A DNA stretch of 64,000 bases from an uncultured Acidimicrobiales bacterium (lineage in GTDB: Bacteria > Actinomycetota > Acidimicrobiia > Acidimicrobiales > Aldehydirespiratoraceae), in assembly GCA_905480195.1 (NCBI GenBank), contig CAJQPN010000005.1, positions 62,001-126,000 on the forward strand, read 5' to 3'. A program made the position numbers and the translations under genes. Under the pieces are notes generated by a model, which saw only the letters and a program-made list of their open reading frames with translations, made no database searches and was not told the origin of the DNA. Below, piece by piece: positions 1 to 9,929 of this stretch. Position 1 is the stretch's first letter, and each line of letters starts with the position of its first letter.

Positions 1-699
1 GACAGCCGCATTGTCGCCGAGTTCACCGATCTCGGCTGCGGTCTTGTGCACGATGCTGAGCACGCCGTCGACAAGGCGAACCGAACCACTACCGAAGTTA
101 GGGTCCGAGGAACGACGTTCGATCTCGGCACCGATGAACGGATCGTTCATGTCGAGTGCGTGGGCGTCTACCAGCACGTGAAGTCCGGCGCTGTCGCGAC
201 CGCGGACCTCGAGCCGATCGATTGCAGAAAGTGCCTGGTGGACCGACAGGAATGCTTCGAGCGCCCCTGCCGTTCGGAGGCCACCCGACAGTTCAGCGAC
301 GACCTCTGCAGCCCGAAGCCGGTCGCGGGTGATCGCCCACACACCATCGCGAACCGTGATGAGCGCGTGGTTCCGCCGTTCGAGTTCGGCGGTCGCGAGA
401 CCGCCGAACCGCTCGAGGCGTTCTTCTTCGGCGACAACTGCAGCAAGGATCTCGTCGCAGTGATGGACGAGCCTCGGCCCGAGACCGTCATCGGCGAGCA
501 TGAGCCGAAGGCCCGGAACACCCCGCAAGAGCCTGTCAGCCTCGGCGAGGCGGCGGCCGATATCGGTCAGCGCATCGTCTAGGTCGGTGGCCCCGGACAC
601 GAGCCGAACGGCCTGATCGGCCACGAGCGCGATGACAGCCTCTGCCGTTGGTGTCTCACGAGTCGATGGACGCCGGACAACGGCGATGATCCCGCACAC
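1..699 (-). CDS. glmS: GlmS-like glutamine--fructose-6-phosphate aminotransferase, N-terminal part (runs off left edge), GTG start
   Basis: Minus frame from GTG at 699 reads VCGIIAVVRRPS... (N-terminal Cys nucleophile) ...ALSAIDRLEVRGRDSAGLHVLV, matching GlmS CGIVGY...LRRLEYRGYDSAGI. Open to position 1. Adjacent to glmM. Confidence 0.75.
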   Translation of the reverse strand, partial: MCGIIAVVRRPSTRETPTAEAVIALVADQAVRLVSGATDLDDALTDIGRRLAEADRLLRGVPGLRLMLADDGLGPRLVHHCDEILAAVVAEEERLERFGGLATAELERRNHALITVRDGVWAITRDRLRAAEVVAELSGGLRTAGALEAFLSVHQALSAIDRLEVRGRDSAGLHVLVDAHALDMNDPFIGAEIERRSSDPNFGSGSVRLVDGVLSIVHKTAAEIGELGDNAAV

Positions 700-786
700 A
701 GGACGGTGCCTCCCAAGGCGAAGCGGTTGCGTCCGAGTCCCGCAACCGTGCTGATCAGTGTAGGACCGACATCCGGACGCACCCAG

Positions 787-2109
787 TCAGCCAAAGACTG
801 AATCGACCGCCGCCGCAAGGCCGTCAGCTTCCATCTGAGCCTCCGCGTCGGTTTCTGCCTCGACCATCACGCGGATGAGAGGCTCTGTGCCGGAGGATCG
901 GATCAAGACGCGGCCTCGGCCAGCCATCCGTGCGAGCGATGCATCGACGAATGGAGCCATCGGACCATCGACGTCGGCGGGCTGCGTCGCAACCCTGACG
1001 TTCTTCAGGACCTGGGGAAGACGGGTCATCGCAGCGGTTGCCAGCTCAGCAAGTGAACGACCGGAGCGAGCGACCACGTCAAGCAACTGCACGGCGGTGA
1101 GCAAACCATCACCGGTTGCAGCGAGCTCGCGAAAGATCACATGCCCGGACTGCTCGCCGCCGAGGGACAATTGCCTGGCATCGAGGGCCTCGAGCACATA
1201 GCGGTCGCCGACCTTGGTGTCGATGACCTCGATCCCGGCCGCCTCCATCGAACGACGAAAGCCGAGATTGGTCATCACCGTGACGACGACGGCATCTTGG
1301 ACGAGCGTTCCCCGCGCCTTTGCATCGAGCGCACACATCGCGATGATCTGATCGCCATCGACCAGCCCACCGGTGCCATCAATTGCGAGCACCCGGTCGG
1401 CATCGCCATCGAAGGCCACGCCGAGATGGGCGCCGTGCTCAACAACTGCCTCCTGCAGCGACTCGACATGCGTCGAGCCACATCCGGCGTTGATGTTGGT
1501 TCCGGTGGGCGTGGCGTGGATGAGCGTGACATCAGCTCCCAGCCGACGGAGTGCCTCGGGCGCAACCTCGAAGGCAGCACCATTGGCTGCATCGACCACG
1601 ACCCGTAGACCGCCGAGGCGTCGTCCCTGCAAGCTGGTGACCACGGCCGCAACGTGAGCCTCTACCGCAGCCGCGTGGGCATCGGTGATCTTGGGGCTCA
1701 CGAGAGCTTGTGGGCCGTCGAGGAATTCTTCGAAGCGGGCCTGAATCCGGTCTTGGACCGCGTCGCCGAGCTTGGTGCCGCCCGGAGCGAAGAATTTGAC
1801 CCCGTTGTCGTGCCACGGGTTGTGCGATGCAGAGATCATCGCGCCTGCCACCTGACGTTCGGCACACCACCGCGCGACCGCAGGCGTCGGGACCACGCCG
1901 AGATCGGTCGACGTTCCGCCGGCGTCGGCCACTCCCGCGTGCACGGCGGCAGCGAGATCAGCGCCGGACTGACGAGGATCCCGACCGACCGCAAAGGCGT
2001 TCATCCCGAGTTCCTCTGCGCCGGCCTGGGCGAGAGCGCGTACGGACGCGGCAGTAAGGTCGGTGCGGGCATCGCCGCGTATGCCGTCGGTACCGAAGCG
2101 GAGCCTCAC
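787..2109 (-). CDS. glmM: phosphoglucosamine mutase
   Basis: MRLRFGTDGIRGDA..., active-site ISASHNPWHDNGVKFF, DGDADR, C-terminal RSSGTEPLIRVMVE. Confidence 0.95.
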   Translation of the reverse strand: MRLRFGTDGIRGDARTDLTAASVRALAQAGAEELGMNAFAVGRDPRQSGADLAAAVHAGVADAGGTSTDLGVVPTPAVARWCAERQVAGAMISASHNPWHDNGVKFFAPGGTKLGDAVQDRIQARFEEFLDGPQALVSPKITDAHAAAVEAHVAAVVTSLQGRRLGGLRVVVDAANGAAFEVAPEALRRLGADVTLIHATPTGTNINAGCGSTHVESLQEAVVEHGAHLGVAFDGDADRVLAIDGTGGLVDGDQIIAMCALDAKARGTLVQDAVVVTVMTNLGFRRSMEAAGIEVIDTKVGDRYVLEALDARQLSLGGEQSGHVIFRELAATGDGLLTAVQLLDVVARSGRSLAELATAAMTRLPQVLKNVRVATQPADVDGPMAPFVDASLARMAGRGRVLIRSSGTEPLIRVMVEAETDAEAQMEADGLAAAVDSVFG

Positions 2110-2199
2110 GACACCATCATCGGTCGCAACGCACCGAGCCGTACAGACTGCGACCGCAAATGCGGAACTCGTTCTGTCATCGCAGCCCGGAGGCCGGAA

Positions 2200-2592
2200 C
2201 TAGCGCTTGCTGTACTGCGGGGCCTTGCGGGCCTTCTTGAGGCCGTACTTCTTGCTTTCCTTCTTCCGCGGATCACGGGTGAGAAAGCCGGCCTTTTTGA
2301 GCGAGTCGCGGCGTTCGCTGTCGAGTTCGACGAGCCCGCGAGCGATTCCAAGACGAAGGGCACCAGCTTGGCCTGTCGAACCGCCACCATGGATCGTCGC
2401 ATCAATGTCGTAGCTCTCGACTGTCTCCGTGATGGCGAGCGGCTCGAGCAGCGCTTCACGCTGGACTTTCGAAGGGAAGTACTCGTCGACGGGTCGACCG
2501 TTAACGGTGACGGCACCAGAGCCGGGCACGAAACGAACTCGAGCGACGGAGCGCTTACGGCGGCCGGTGGTCTGGCAAAGCGGTGCAGGCAT
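2200..2592 (-). CDS. rpsI: 30S ribosomal protein S9
   Basis: [12 protein letters not shown]...[19 protein letters not shown]...[24 protein letters not shown]. Confidence 0.97.
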   Translation of the reverse strand: MPAPLCQTTGRRKRSVARVRFVPGSGAVTVNGRPVDEYFPSKVQREALLEPLAITETVESYDIDATIHGGGSTGQAGALRLGIARGLVELDSERRDSLKKAGFLTRDPRKKESKKYGLKKARKAPQYSKR

Positions 2593-2606
2593 CGAACTAT
2601 TCCTCG

Positions 2607-3062
2607 TCAGGCGCGGGGCCGGTGGGCGGCGTGCGCGAACTCGAGCGGCTGGGGGTTTTGCGCCGCATGCGGGTGGGTCGGGCCGGCATAGACCTTCAAT
2701 TTGGAGATCTGGGCACGGCCGAGCCGGGTCTTGGGGATCATTCCACGAATGGTGTCCATCACTGCCTGGGCCGGCTTGCGAGCCATCTTCTCGGCGTAGG
2801 TCTCAGACTTGAGACCACCCGGGTAGCCGCTGTGCCGGTGGACGAGCTTTCGCTCAGCCTTGCCGGAGGTGAGCACCACCTTGTCGGCATTGACGATGAT
2901 GACGTGATCGCCCATGTCGATGTTGGGCGTGTAGGTGGCCTTGTGTTTGCCACGCAGGACGTTGGCGACCTCGGTGGCGAGGCGACCGAGCACCATGCCT
3001 TCGGCGTCGACAACGTGCCAGGAGCGCTGGATCTCGCTGGCCTTCGGGGTGTAGGTGGTCAC
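2607..3062 (-). CDS. rplM: 50S ribosomal protein L13
   Basis: [41 protein letters not shown]... Confidence 0.97.
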   Translation of the reverse strand: MTTYTPKASEIQRSWHVVDAEGMVLGRLATEVANVLRGKHKATYTPNIDMGDHVIIVNADKVVLTSGKAERKLVHRHSGYPGGLKSETYAEKMARKPAQAVMDTIRGMIPKTRLGRAQISKLKVYAGPTHPHAAQNPQPLEFAHAAHRPRA

Positions 3063-3196
3063 GCTTCCTCCGCGGAAACTTCGAAAGATCTGACGGGCCT
3101 CGTGCCTCGCAAGCGCACGCAGGACCGACGGGCAAGCCTACGGGTACCGTCGGGGAACAACAATCGTCTACGACGGGAAATGCGCACGCCCGCCGA

Positions 3197-3982
3197 TCAT
3201 GGGCGATAGATCGCCCGCATCAGTACGAGTCCGTGCGAGGGCGCAGGCGTCGGAACGACGGCTCGATCCATGGCACCGAGGGCGACGCTCATATCGGCGG
3301 CTTGCCGACGACCCCGACCAATCTCGACGAACATCCCAACGAGACTCCGGACCATCTGATGGGTGAAGGAATTTGCGGTGATGTCGAGATGCACGGCATC
3401 ACCGTGCCGGGACCACTCCGCCCACTCCACCCGTCTCACGAAGAACTCGTTCACCCTCGACTTGTTGCGTTTGGAGAAGCTGGTGAAATCGTGTTCGCCG
3501 AGGACTCGGTCGGCCGCCAGTTGCATCGGCGAGATCTCGAGCGGCTCCCGGACATGCCAGGCCCGATTGTGCAGCAACGGATCGGGTGTCGGCGTGTTGA
3601 TGATGTGGTAGCGGTAGTCGCGAGCGATACAGGAGAAACGGGCGTCGAAGTCCGGCGCCGCCTCGGCGACGTCGCGAACTGCGATGTGGGGGCTGAGGAG
3701 ACGGTTGAGCGCCCGCGTGAGGGCTTGCGCGTCGAAATGCGCTGCGTCGACGTCGAAACTCATGACCTGACCGCGGGCATGGACCCCGCGATCGGTGCGC
3801 CCTGCACACGTCGTTGGGGTTGGCTGGCGCAGAACGGTCGCGAGTGCGCGCTCGATGTCATCTTGGACCGTGCGAACGTCGGGATTGGTGGCAAAACCAT
3901 GGAAGGGGGTCCCGTCGTAGGCAACCGTCATTCGAGCGCGGACGTGCCCGGCAGGAGGTGGAGCGGCGACTCGAAGGGTCAT
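3197..3982 (-). CDS. truA: tRNA pseudouridine(38-40) synthase TruA
   Basis: VAYDGTPFHGFATNP...CAGRTDRGVHARGQV...YRYHI; follows rplQ as in other bacteria. Confidence 0.93.
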   Translation of the reverse strand: MTLRVAAPPPAGHVRARMTVAYDGTPFHGFATNPDVRTVQDDIERALATVLRQPTPTTCAGRTDRGVHARGQVMSFDVDAAHFDAQALTRALNRLLSPHIAVRDVAEAAPDFDARFSCIARDYRYHIINTPTPDPLLHNRAWHVREPLEISPMQLAADRVLGEHDFTSFSKRNKSRVNEFFVRRVEWAEWSRHGDAVHLDITANSFTHQMVRSLVGMFVEIGRGRRQAADMSVALGAMDRAVVPTPAPSHGLVLMRAIYRP

Positions 3983-4095
3983 GCCGTCAGGCTAGAGGTG
4001 TGGTGCCTACGCCGGCAGAGGGCCGGAGCCGCCTGCTCTGCGTACCGAATGCAACCCCCGCTCGGCGTTCATGGGGCGAATACCCTCCAAAACGG

Positions 4096-4125
4096 CGAGA
4101 CGCCCCTCCGAAGAGGGGCGTCTCG
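4096..4125 (-). terminator. Intrinsic-terminator-like hairpin downstream of rplQ
   Basis: Perfect 13-bp stem CGAGACGCCCCTC / GAGGGGCGTCTCG; on the minus strand it closes a C(TTCG)G tetraloop and is followed by ccgTTTTgg. Confidence 0.75.
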
Positions 4126-4150
4126 ATCAGCGTTCTGGGCGTGGCGTCGA

Positions 4151-4504
4151 TCAGACCAATTCGATCCGGGCCATCGGGGCGTTGTCGCCGGACCGCGGGT
4201 CGAGCTTGATGATGCGGGTGTAGCCACCGGCGCGGTCCTCGTAGCGAGGGCCGATCTCGTCGAACAGCTTGGTGGCCATCTCGCGATCGCGAAGAAACTT
4301 CACGACCTCGCGGTGGTTGTGAACCCCACCCTTCTTGGCCTTGGTGATCATCTTCTCGGCTATCGGGCGCAGGGCCTTCGCCTTGGCTTCCGTGGTGTTG
4401 ATGCCCTCAGCGGCAATGAGCGACGCAACCATGTTGGCCATCATGGCCTTCTGGTGAGCTGCGCTGCCGCCGAAGCGTTTACCTTTGCGGGGACGTGCAG
4501 GCAT
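4151..4504 (-). CDS. rplQ: 50S ribosomal protein L17
   Basis: [30 protein letters not shown]...GGYTRIIKL. Confidence 0.96.
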   Translation of the reverse strand: MPARPRKGKRFGGSAAHQKAMMANMVASLIAAEGINTTEAKAKALRPIAEKMITKAKKGGVHNHREVVKFLRDREMATKLFDEIGPRYEDRAGGYTRIIKLDPRSGDNAPMARIELV

Positions 4505-4506
4505 GA

Positions 4507-5445
4507 TCAGTCTCGATTCCGCAGCGAGAGTCCTCGCTCGTCAAGCTTCTCGATGACCTCGTCGAGGCTCTTCTGACCGAAGTTGGTGATCGCCAAAAGG
4601 TCGTCCTCGCTCTTTTGCAGCAACTCACCGACGGTGTTGACCTGCGCACGCTTGAGGCAGTTGCGGGGTCGCTCCGACAGTTCGAGGTCTTCGATGGGAA
4701 GTTCCATGTCGGGACCACCCGACGAGGCCTGAACAGCTTCGCCGAGCTCGAGACCCTGCGGTTCGTCGCTGATCTCCTCGACGAGCTGCACCAGCGCCCG
4801 GAGGGTTCCACCGGCAGAGGCGAGCGCTTCGCGGGGACTGATCGAGCCGTCGGTTTCGATCTCGAGCACGAGACGATCAAAGTCGTTTGACTGCTCAACA
4901 CGTGTCGCCTCGACTTGGAAGCTCACCCGGCGGACGGGCGAGTAAATCGAGTCGATCGGGATGACACCGATCGTCGAGCTGGTGTTGTTCTTGTCAGCTG
5001 AGACATAACCACGGCCAACCTGAACGGTGAGATCGATGGCGAGACGCCCCTTGCCGTTGAGTGTGGCGATCGGAAGGTCAGCGTTGAGGATGTCTACGTC
5101 GGGGTGCGGCTGGATGTCGGCGGCGGTGACATCAGCCGGACCTCGCGCATCGAGACGCAGCGTGACGGGCTCATCGCTGTGAACCACGAGGACCAAGTCC
5201 TTGAGGTTCAGGATCACGTCGGTGACGTCTTGAGCAACACCCGTGATGGTGTCGAACTCGTGAAGAACATCATCGAAGCGAACCTGGGTGACGGCAGCAC
5301 CCGGGATCGATGAAAGGAGCGTGCGACGAAGCGAATTGCCGATCGTGTGCCCGAAACCGGGTTCGAGCGGGCCGATCGCGAAACGCTGGAGGTTGCCCTC
5401 AGCTTCGTCAATCGCTTCGACGGTGGGACGCTGGATAACAAGCAT
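4507..5445 (-). CDS. rpoA: DNA-directed RNA polymerase subunit alpha
   Basis: [10 protein letters not shown]...[32 protein letters not shown]...; C-terminal domain [25 protein letters not shown]. Confidence 0.97.
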   Translation of the reverse strand: MLVIQRPTVEAIDEAEGNLQRFAIGPLEPGFGHTIGNSLRRTLLSSIPGAAVTQVRFDDVLHEFDTITGVAQDVTDVILNLKDLVLVVHSDEPVTLRLDARGPADVTAADIQPHPDVDILNADLPIATLNGKGRLAIDLTVQVGRGYVSADKNNTSSTIGVIPIDSIYSPVRRVSFQVEATRVEQSNDFDRLVLEIETDGSISPREALASAGGTLRALVQLVEEISDEPQGLELGEAVQASSGGPDMELPIEDLELSERPRNCLKRAQVNTVGELLQKSEDDLLAITNFGQKSLDEVIEKLDERGLSLRNRD

Positions 5446-5456
5446 CGGTACCTCTG

Positions 5457-6071
5457 CTACTTCGAGTAGAGCTCGACGATGAGCTGTTCGCGGACGGGGA
5501 TGTCGATCTGCTCACGAATGGGCAGCTCGAGTACGGTGATCTCGAACTGCTCATTGCGGGACAGCCACGCCGGGGGCTGGCGGTCGAGCACGTCAAGATT
5601 CCATTGGACCACAGTGAAGTCGCGGGCGGCGGGGCGAAGTTCGATGACGTCGCCTTTTCGCACGCGGTAACTCGGGATGTCGACCCGACGACCGTTGACG
5701 TTGAGGTGGCCGTGGCCCACGAACTGACGCGCCTGCGGGCGGGTAGCGGCCCAGCCAGCGCGGTACACGACGTTGTCGAGACGAAGCTCAAGGAAACGAA
5801 GCATGTTCTCGCCGGTGACACCCTGACGCCTCGAGGCCTCGGCGAAGATGTTGCGGAACTGGCGTTCGGTAAGGCCGTAGCTAAAACGAGCTTTCTGCTT
5901 TTCCTGAAGCTGCACGAGGTACTCGCTGACCGAGCCGCGGCGACGGGAACGACCGTGCTCACCCGGCGGGTAGGGACGCTTGTCGAGCGCGATGGTCTCG
6001 CCCTTCGTGCCCCAGATGTTGGTGCCTAGCCGACGCGAAACGCGCGCCCGGGGTCCGGTGTAGCGGGACAT
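5457..6071 (-). CDS. rpsD: 30S ribosomal protein S4
   Basis: MSRYTGPRARVSRRLGTNIWGTKG...; start revised downstream of the ORF-track ATG. Confidence 0.96.
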   Translation of the reverse strand: MSRYTGPRARVSRRLGTNIWGTKGETIALDKRPYPPGEHGRSRRRGSVSEYLVQLQEKQKARFSYGLTERQFRNIFAEASRRQGVTGENMLRFLELRLDNVVYRAGWAATRPQARQFVGHGHLNVNGRRVDIPSYRVRKGDVIELRPAARDFTVVQWNLDVLDRQPPAWLSRNEQFEITVLELPIREQIDIPVREQLIVELYSK

Positions 6072-6072
6072 G

Positions 6073-6462
6073 TCAGGCCCTCCGACGCTTGTTGAGACGG
6101 CAGCCATTGTGCGGGATCGGCGTGCAGTCTTTGATACCTGTCACCTCGATGCCGGCCTGCTGAATCGAACGGATCGCAGTCTCTCGGCCCGAACCGGGGC
6201 CCTTGACCTGTACGTCGACCTTGCGAACGCCGTGCTCCATCGCCCGGCGAGCAGCCTGCTCGGCTGCCATCTGGGCTGCGTACGGGGTCGACTTGCGCGA
6301 CCCCTTGAAGCCGACGTTGCCTGCCGACGCCCAGGCGATCACGTCGCCGCGCTGGTCAGTGATCGAGATGATCGTGTTGTTGAACGAACTCTTGATGTGC
6401 GCCACGCCGTGCGGGACATTTTTGCTGCCGCGCCGACGGCGCGGGCTGGAAGGAGTAGCCAT
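6073..6462 (-). CDS. rpsK: 30S ribosomal protein S11
   Basis: [35 protein letters not shown]...PIPHNGCR. Confidence 0.97.
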   Translation of the reverse strand: MATPSSPRRRRGSKNVPHGVAHIKSSFNNTIISITDQRGDVIAWASAGNVGFKGSRKSTPYAAQMAAEQAARRAMEHGVRKVDVQVKGPGSGRETAIRSIQQAGIEVTGIKDCTPIPHNGCRLNKRRRA

Positions 6463-6467
6463 GATCC

Positions 6468-6836
6468 TTACTTCTTCTTACCGGCAACGGTCTTCTTCGG
6501 ACCTTTGCGCGTTCGTGCGTTGGTATGGGTGCGCTGGCCACGAACCGGAAGGCCGCGGCGGTGGCGGAGACCCTGATAGCAGCCGATCTCCATCTTGCGC
6601 TTGATGTCCTGGGACACTTCGCGGCGCAAATCACCTTCGACCCGGACCTCAGCGTCGATGAACGAGCGCAGCTTGGCAACCTCGTCTTCGGTGAGGTCCC
6701 GAACTCGCGTCGTGGCCGCGATGCCGGTGGCTTCGCAGATATCGATCGCAGTCTTGCGACCGACGCCGTAGATGTAGGTGAGGCTGATGCCCACCTGCTT
6801 TTCGCGCGGGATGTCCACGCCACTGATACGTGCCAT
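6468..6836 (-). CDS. rpsM: 30S ribosomal protein S13
   Basis: [27 protein letters not shown]...[21 protein letters not shown]; start revised. Confidence 0.96.
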   Translation of the reverse strand: MARISGVDIPREKQVGISLTYIYGVGRKTAIDICEATGIAATTRVRDLTEDEVAKLRSFIDAEVRVEGDLRREVSQDIKRKMEIGCYQGLRHRRGLPVRGQRTHTNARTRKGPKKTVAGKKK

Positions 6837-6837
6837 T

Positions 6838-6951
6838 TCAGCCTTGCCTCTGCTTGTGACGGGGGTTTTCGCAGATGACCATGACGCGGCCATGGCGACG
6901 AATCACCTTGCACTTGTCACAGATCTTCTTGACGCTGGGTCGAACCTTCAT
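6838..6951 (-). CDS. rpmJ: 50S ribosomal protein L36
   Basis: [37 protein letters not shown] (37 aa), embedded in a longer spurious ORF. Confidence 0.96.
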   Translation of the reverse strand: MKVRPSVKKICDKCKVIRRHGRVMVICENPRHKQRQG

Positions 6952-6961
6952 GATGGGAGAA

Positions 6962-7186
6962 CTACTTGTAGCGGTAGGTGATACGACCTCGCTGGAGGTC
7001 GTAGGGGGTGAGCTCAACCTGGACGCGATCGCCGGGCAGGATACGGATGTAATGCATGCGCATCTTTCCGCTGATGTGGGCGAGCACCTCATGACCGTTC
7101 TCAAGTTCAACCCGAAACATTGCGTTCGGGAGTGACTCGGTAACGGCCCCTTCGAGGACGATTGCGTCTTCCTTGGGCTTTGGCAG
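6962..7186 (-). CDS. infA: translation initiation factor IF-1 (candidate CTG start at 7186; alternative ATG at 7207)
   Basis: [79 protein letters not shown] at 7194-7199 lies 7 nt upstream of CTG. Confidence 0.9.
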   Translation of the reverse strand: MPKPKEDAIVLEGAVTESLPNAMFRVELENGHEVLAHISGKMRMHYIRILPGDRVQVELTPYDLQRGRITYRYK

Positions 7187-7296
7187 GGCGTTTCCTCCTG
7201 GAAACATGCGATTCCTCGATGGAACCGCTGGTGGTTTTCGTCTTAGGCCAAACGACAACGCTACCGGAGATTGCGATGTCGACCAACCCTTCCCGG

Positions 7297-7869
7297 CTAT
7301 GCCAGACGAGACGAGATGACTTCCTCGAGGCGAGCAAAGACATCGTCTTCCTCACCAAGGCCGTCGACCGAGACCAACAGGCCCCGTTCGTCGAACCAGT
7401 CGAGTAGAGGTGCCGTCTCTTGGTCATAGAGACCGAGACGGCGAACGATGGCTTCTTCAGTGTCGTCTTCACGACCTCTGGCCATCATTCGATGGGTGAC
7501 TTCCTCGACGGGGACGTCGAGGTTGATTGCGATAGTCAGCGCCTGGCCGAGGCCGGCCAGCATGGCTTCGAGCCCGTTGGCCTGCTCGGCGGTGCGAGGG
7601 AAGCCGTCGAGCAGCACCCCGCCAGCGACGACGTCGTCCTTGCCGATGCGCTCCTGAACGAGCGGGATCATGATGTCGTCGCCGACGAGACCCCCTGCGT
7701 TCATGATGCCAGCAGCTTGCTGGCCCAGTTCGGTCCCTTCCGCGACCGCAGCGCGAAGGACGTCACCGGTCGAAAGGTGAACACAGCCATACCGCTCGGC
7801 GATCCGCCCCGACTGCGTACCCTTACCCGATCCCTGACGGCCCAGAATGACCATGCGGAGCGCAGTCAC
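7297..7869 (-). CDS. adk: adenylate kinase
   Basis: [14 protein letters not shown]...HLSTGDVLR...LLDGFPRT. Confidence 0.96.
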   Translation of the reverse strand: MTALRMVILGRQGSGKGTQSGRIAERYGCVHLSTGDVLRAAVAEGTELGQQAAGIMNAGGLVGDDIMIPLVQERIGKDDVVAGGVLLDGFPRTAEQANGLEAMLAGLGQALTIAINLDVPVEEVTHRMMARGREDDTEEAIVRRLGLYDQETAPLLDWFDERGLLVSVDGLGEEDDVFARLEEVISSRLA

Positions 7870-9194
7870 TTCAGGAAGCCTTCGTAGTTCCGCATCATCA
7901 GCTGGCTGTCGATCTGCTTCATGGTCTCGAGCGCCACACCCGAGGCGATCAGCAGCGAAATACCGCCGAAGGCGAAGCCGCCAGCGCCAGCGCCAGCGCC
8001 AGATTGCGAATCAGTGCCGATTGTGACTGCGATGAGAATCGACGGCACGAGAGCTACGGCTGCGATGAACATCGCGCCCGGGAACGTGATACGCGACAGA
8101 ATGCGGGCGAGATAGGCCTCGGTCTGTTGACCGGGGCGGATACCCGGAATGAAGCCGCCCTGCTTGCGGATCGTGTCAGCCTGCTTCGCCGGGTCGAACT
8201 GGATCGCGGTGTAGAAGTACGCGAATCCGACGATCATCAAGCCAAAGACCGTCAGGTAGACCGGCGACGTCGGGTTCGCTAGGTGGTTGTCGACCCATCG
8301 CTGGATCGATCCACCGATGCCGCCGTCCGGCAGGGCTACCGCAATCAAGTTCGGAAGGTACAGAACCGAACTGGCGAAGATGATCGGGATCACACCGCTC
8401 TGGTTGACCTTCAGCGGGATGTAGGTCGACTGGCCGCCGTACATGCGACGCCCGACGACTCGCTTGGCGAACTGCACGGGAATTCGACGCTGACCTTGCT
8501 CGATGAACACGATGCCGACGAGCAGAAGGACTGCCACAGCGATCAGGATGGCGAGCGCGAGCGTGCCGTTCTCGGCCTGCACGAGCGATCCCTGAGCGGG
8601 CAGTGTCGAGACGACCGAGGTGAAGATCAGCAGCGACATGCCGTTGCCGATGCCGCGCTGGGTGATGAGTTCGCCCATCCACATGAGCAACGCTGTTCCG
8701 GTGGTTAGGGTGAGAACCACCACGAAGACGCTCCAGGCGCCAAAGTTCTGAATAAGCCGGAGTTCACCGCCGACGAGACCACCGCCGTTGAACAAGAAGG
8801 CGAACGACGTCGACTGCACGACCGCAATCGTGATCGTGAGATAGCGGGTCCACTGGGTGATCTTGCGCTGACCGACTGCCCCCTGCTGCTGCCACTCCTC
8901 GATCTTGGGGATTACGACACCGAGGATCTGCATGATGATCGACGCAGTGATGTACGGCATGATGCCGAGCGCGAAGATTGACAGCTGGGTAAGCGCACCG
9001 CCCGAGAACAGCTGAACGAATCCAAGGATTCCACCTTCGTTCGCTTGGTCGCGAAGAAGCTGCACCGCTTCGATATCAACACCCGGTGCCGGCACGAACG
9101 CGCCCAACCGATAGACGCCGATGATCATGAGGGTGAACAGGATCTTGCCCCGCAGGTCGGCGACCTTGAAGATGTTCAGAACTCGTTGAAGCAC
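7866..9194 (-). CDS. secY: preprotein translocase subunit SecY
   Basis: MLQRVLNIFKVADLRGKILFTLMIIGVYRLGAFVPAPGVD...; 4-nt overlap with adk. Confidence 0.97.
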   Translation of the reverse strand: MLQRVLNIFKVADLRGKILFTLMIIGVYRLGAFVPAPGVDIEAVQLLRDQANEGGILGFVQLFSGGALTQLSIFALGIMPYITASIIMQILGVVIPKIEEWQQQGAVGQRKITQWTRYLTITIAVVQSTSFAFLFNGGGLVGGELRLIQNFGAWSVFVVVLTLTTGTALLMWMGELITQRGIGNGMSLLIFTSVVSTLPAQGSLVQAENGTLALAILIAVAVLLLVGIVFIEQGQRRIPVQFAKRVVGRRMYGGQSTYIPLKVNQSGVIPIIFASSVLYLPNLIAVALPDGGIGGSIQRWVDNHLANPTSPVYLTVFGLMIVGFAYFYTAIQFDPAKQADTIRKQGGFIPGIRPGQQTEAYLARILSRITFPGAMFIAAVALVPSILIAVTIGTDSQSGAGAGAGGFAFGGISLLIASGVALETMKQIDSQLMMRNYEGFLK

Positions 9195-9253
9195 GTGACG
9201 CTCCCGGAGCGCTCAGACGATCGATATGGGCGCCCGCAGACGCCGACAATCGA

Positions 9254-9747
9254 TCATCGGTTGGTGTGTTGGCTGTAGCTGCCATGGGCCGGACGAACAC
9301 CGAACGGCTTGGGCAGGACCTCGACAGTACCCCCGGCCGCAGTGATGGCGGCCTCTGCGGTCTTCGAGAAGGCGTGGGCCTTCACGTTCACCGCCGTGGT
9401 GAGCTCGCCTCGGCCAAGGATCTTGACCAGCGAGCCCTTGCTTACGAGCCCTCGGCCCAGCAACGACTCAGGCGAGACCTCCGACAGCCCGGACTCGGCG
9501 ATCGTGTCCAGGTTATGCCCTGGTACTCGACACGGAACGGGTTGGTGAATCCGCGCAGTTTGGGAACACGCTGGAGCAGCGGCATCTGGCCACCCTCGAA
9601 GCCCACCGGCACGGTGTTACGGGCCCGCTGACCCTTGGTGCCGCGGCCAGCAGTCTTGCCGCCCTTGCCACCGATACCGCGCGCCTTGCGCTTGCCACGC
9701 TTGTTCGAACCGTCGGCCGGCTCGAGATCATGAAGCTTGATTGCCAT
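9254..9747 (-). pseudogene. rplO: 50S ribosomal protein L15, interrupted by an apparent 1-nt deletion near 9513-9516 (assembly error or genuine frameshift)
   Basis: N-terminal part 9747->~9516 ([40 protein letters not shown]...FRVEYQGI) and C-terminal part ([57 protein letters not shown]...) lie in different minus frames; restoring one base in CAGGGCAT[C]AACCTG joins them. Confidence 0.85.
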
Positions 9748-9929
9748 CAGTCTTCGACCTCCTCGACGCTGACCAGATGCGGGACCCGGGCGAGCATGCC
9801 GCGGATCTCGGGCCGGTCAGGCAGGGTGTTGGTACGGCCGATGCCACGCAGCCCGAGGGCCCGAAGGGTACCTCGCTGCTTGGGCTTACAGCCGATATTG
9901 CTCTTGAGTTGGGTGACTTTGAGCGCCAT
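9747..9929 (-). CDS. rpmD: 50S ribosomal protein L30
   Basis: [55 protein letters not shown]. Confidence 0.95.
   Translation of the reverse strand: MALKVTQLKSNIGCKPKQRGTLRALGLRGIGRTNTLPDRPEIRGMLARVPHLVSVEEVED

Noticed and set aside
168-521. 117-aa minus ORF at the left edge
   Set aside because: Different frame from the GlmS-like reading frame; Arg/Ser-rich shadow translation.
1654-2691. 345-aa plus-strand ORF over glmM/rpsI
   Set aside because: Overlaps two well-supported minus-strand genes; antisense artefact.
7981-8002. Short GCCAGC tandem repeat (gccagcgccagcgccagcgcc)
   Set aside because: In-frame Gly/Ala-rich (GAGAGAGG) segment of secY; ordinary low-complexity loop rather than a separate element.
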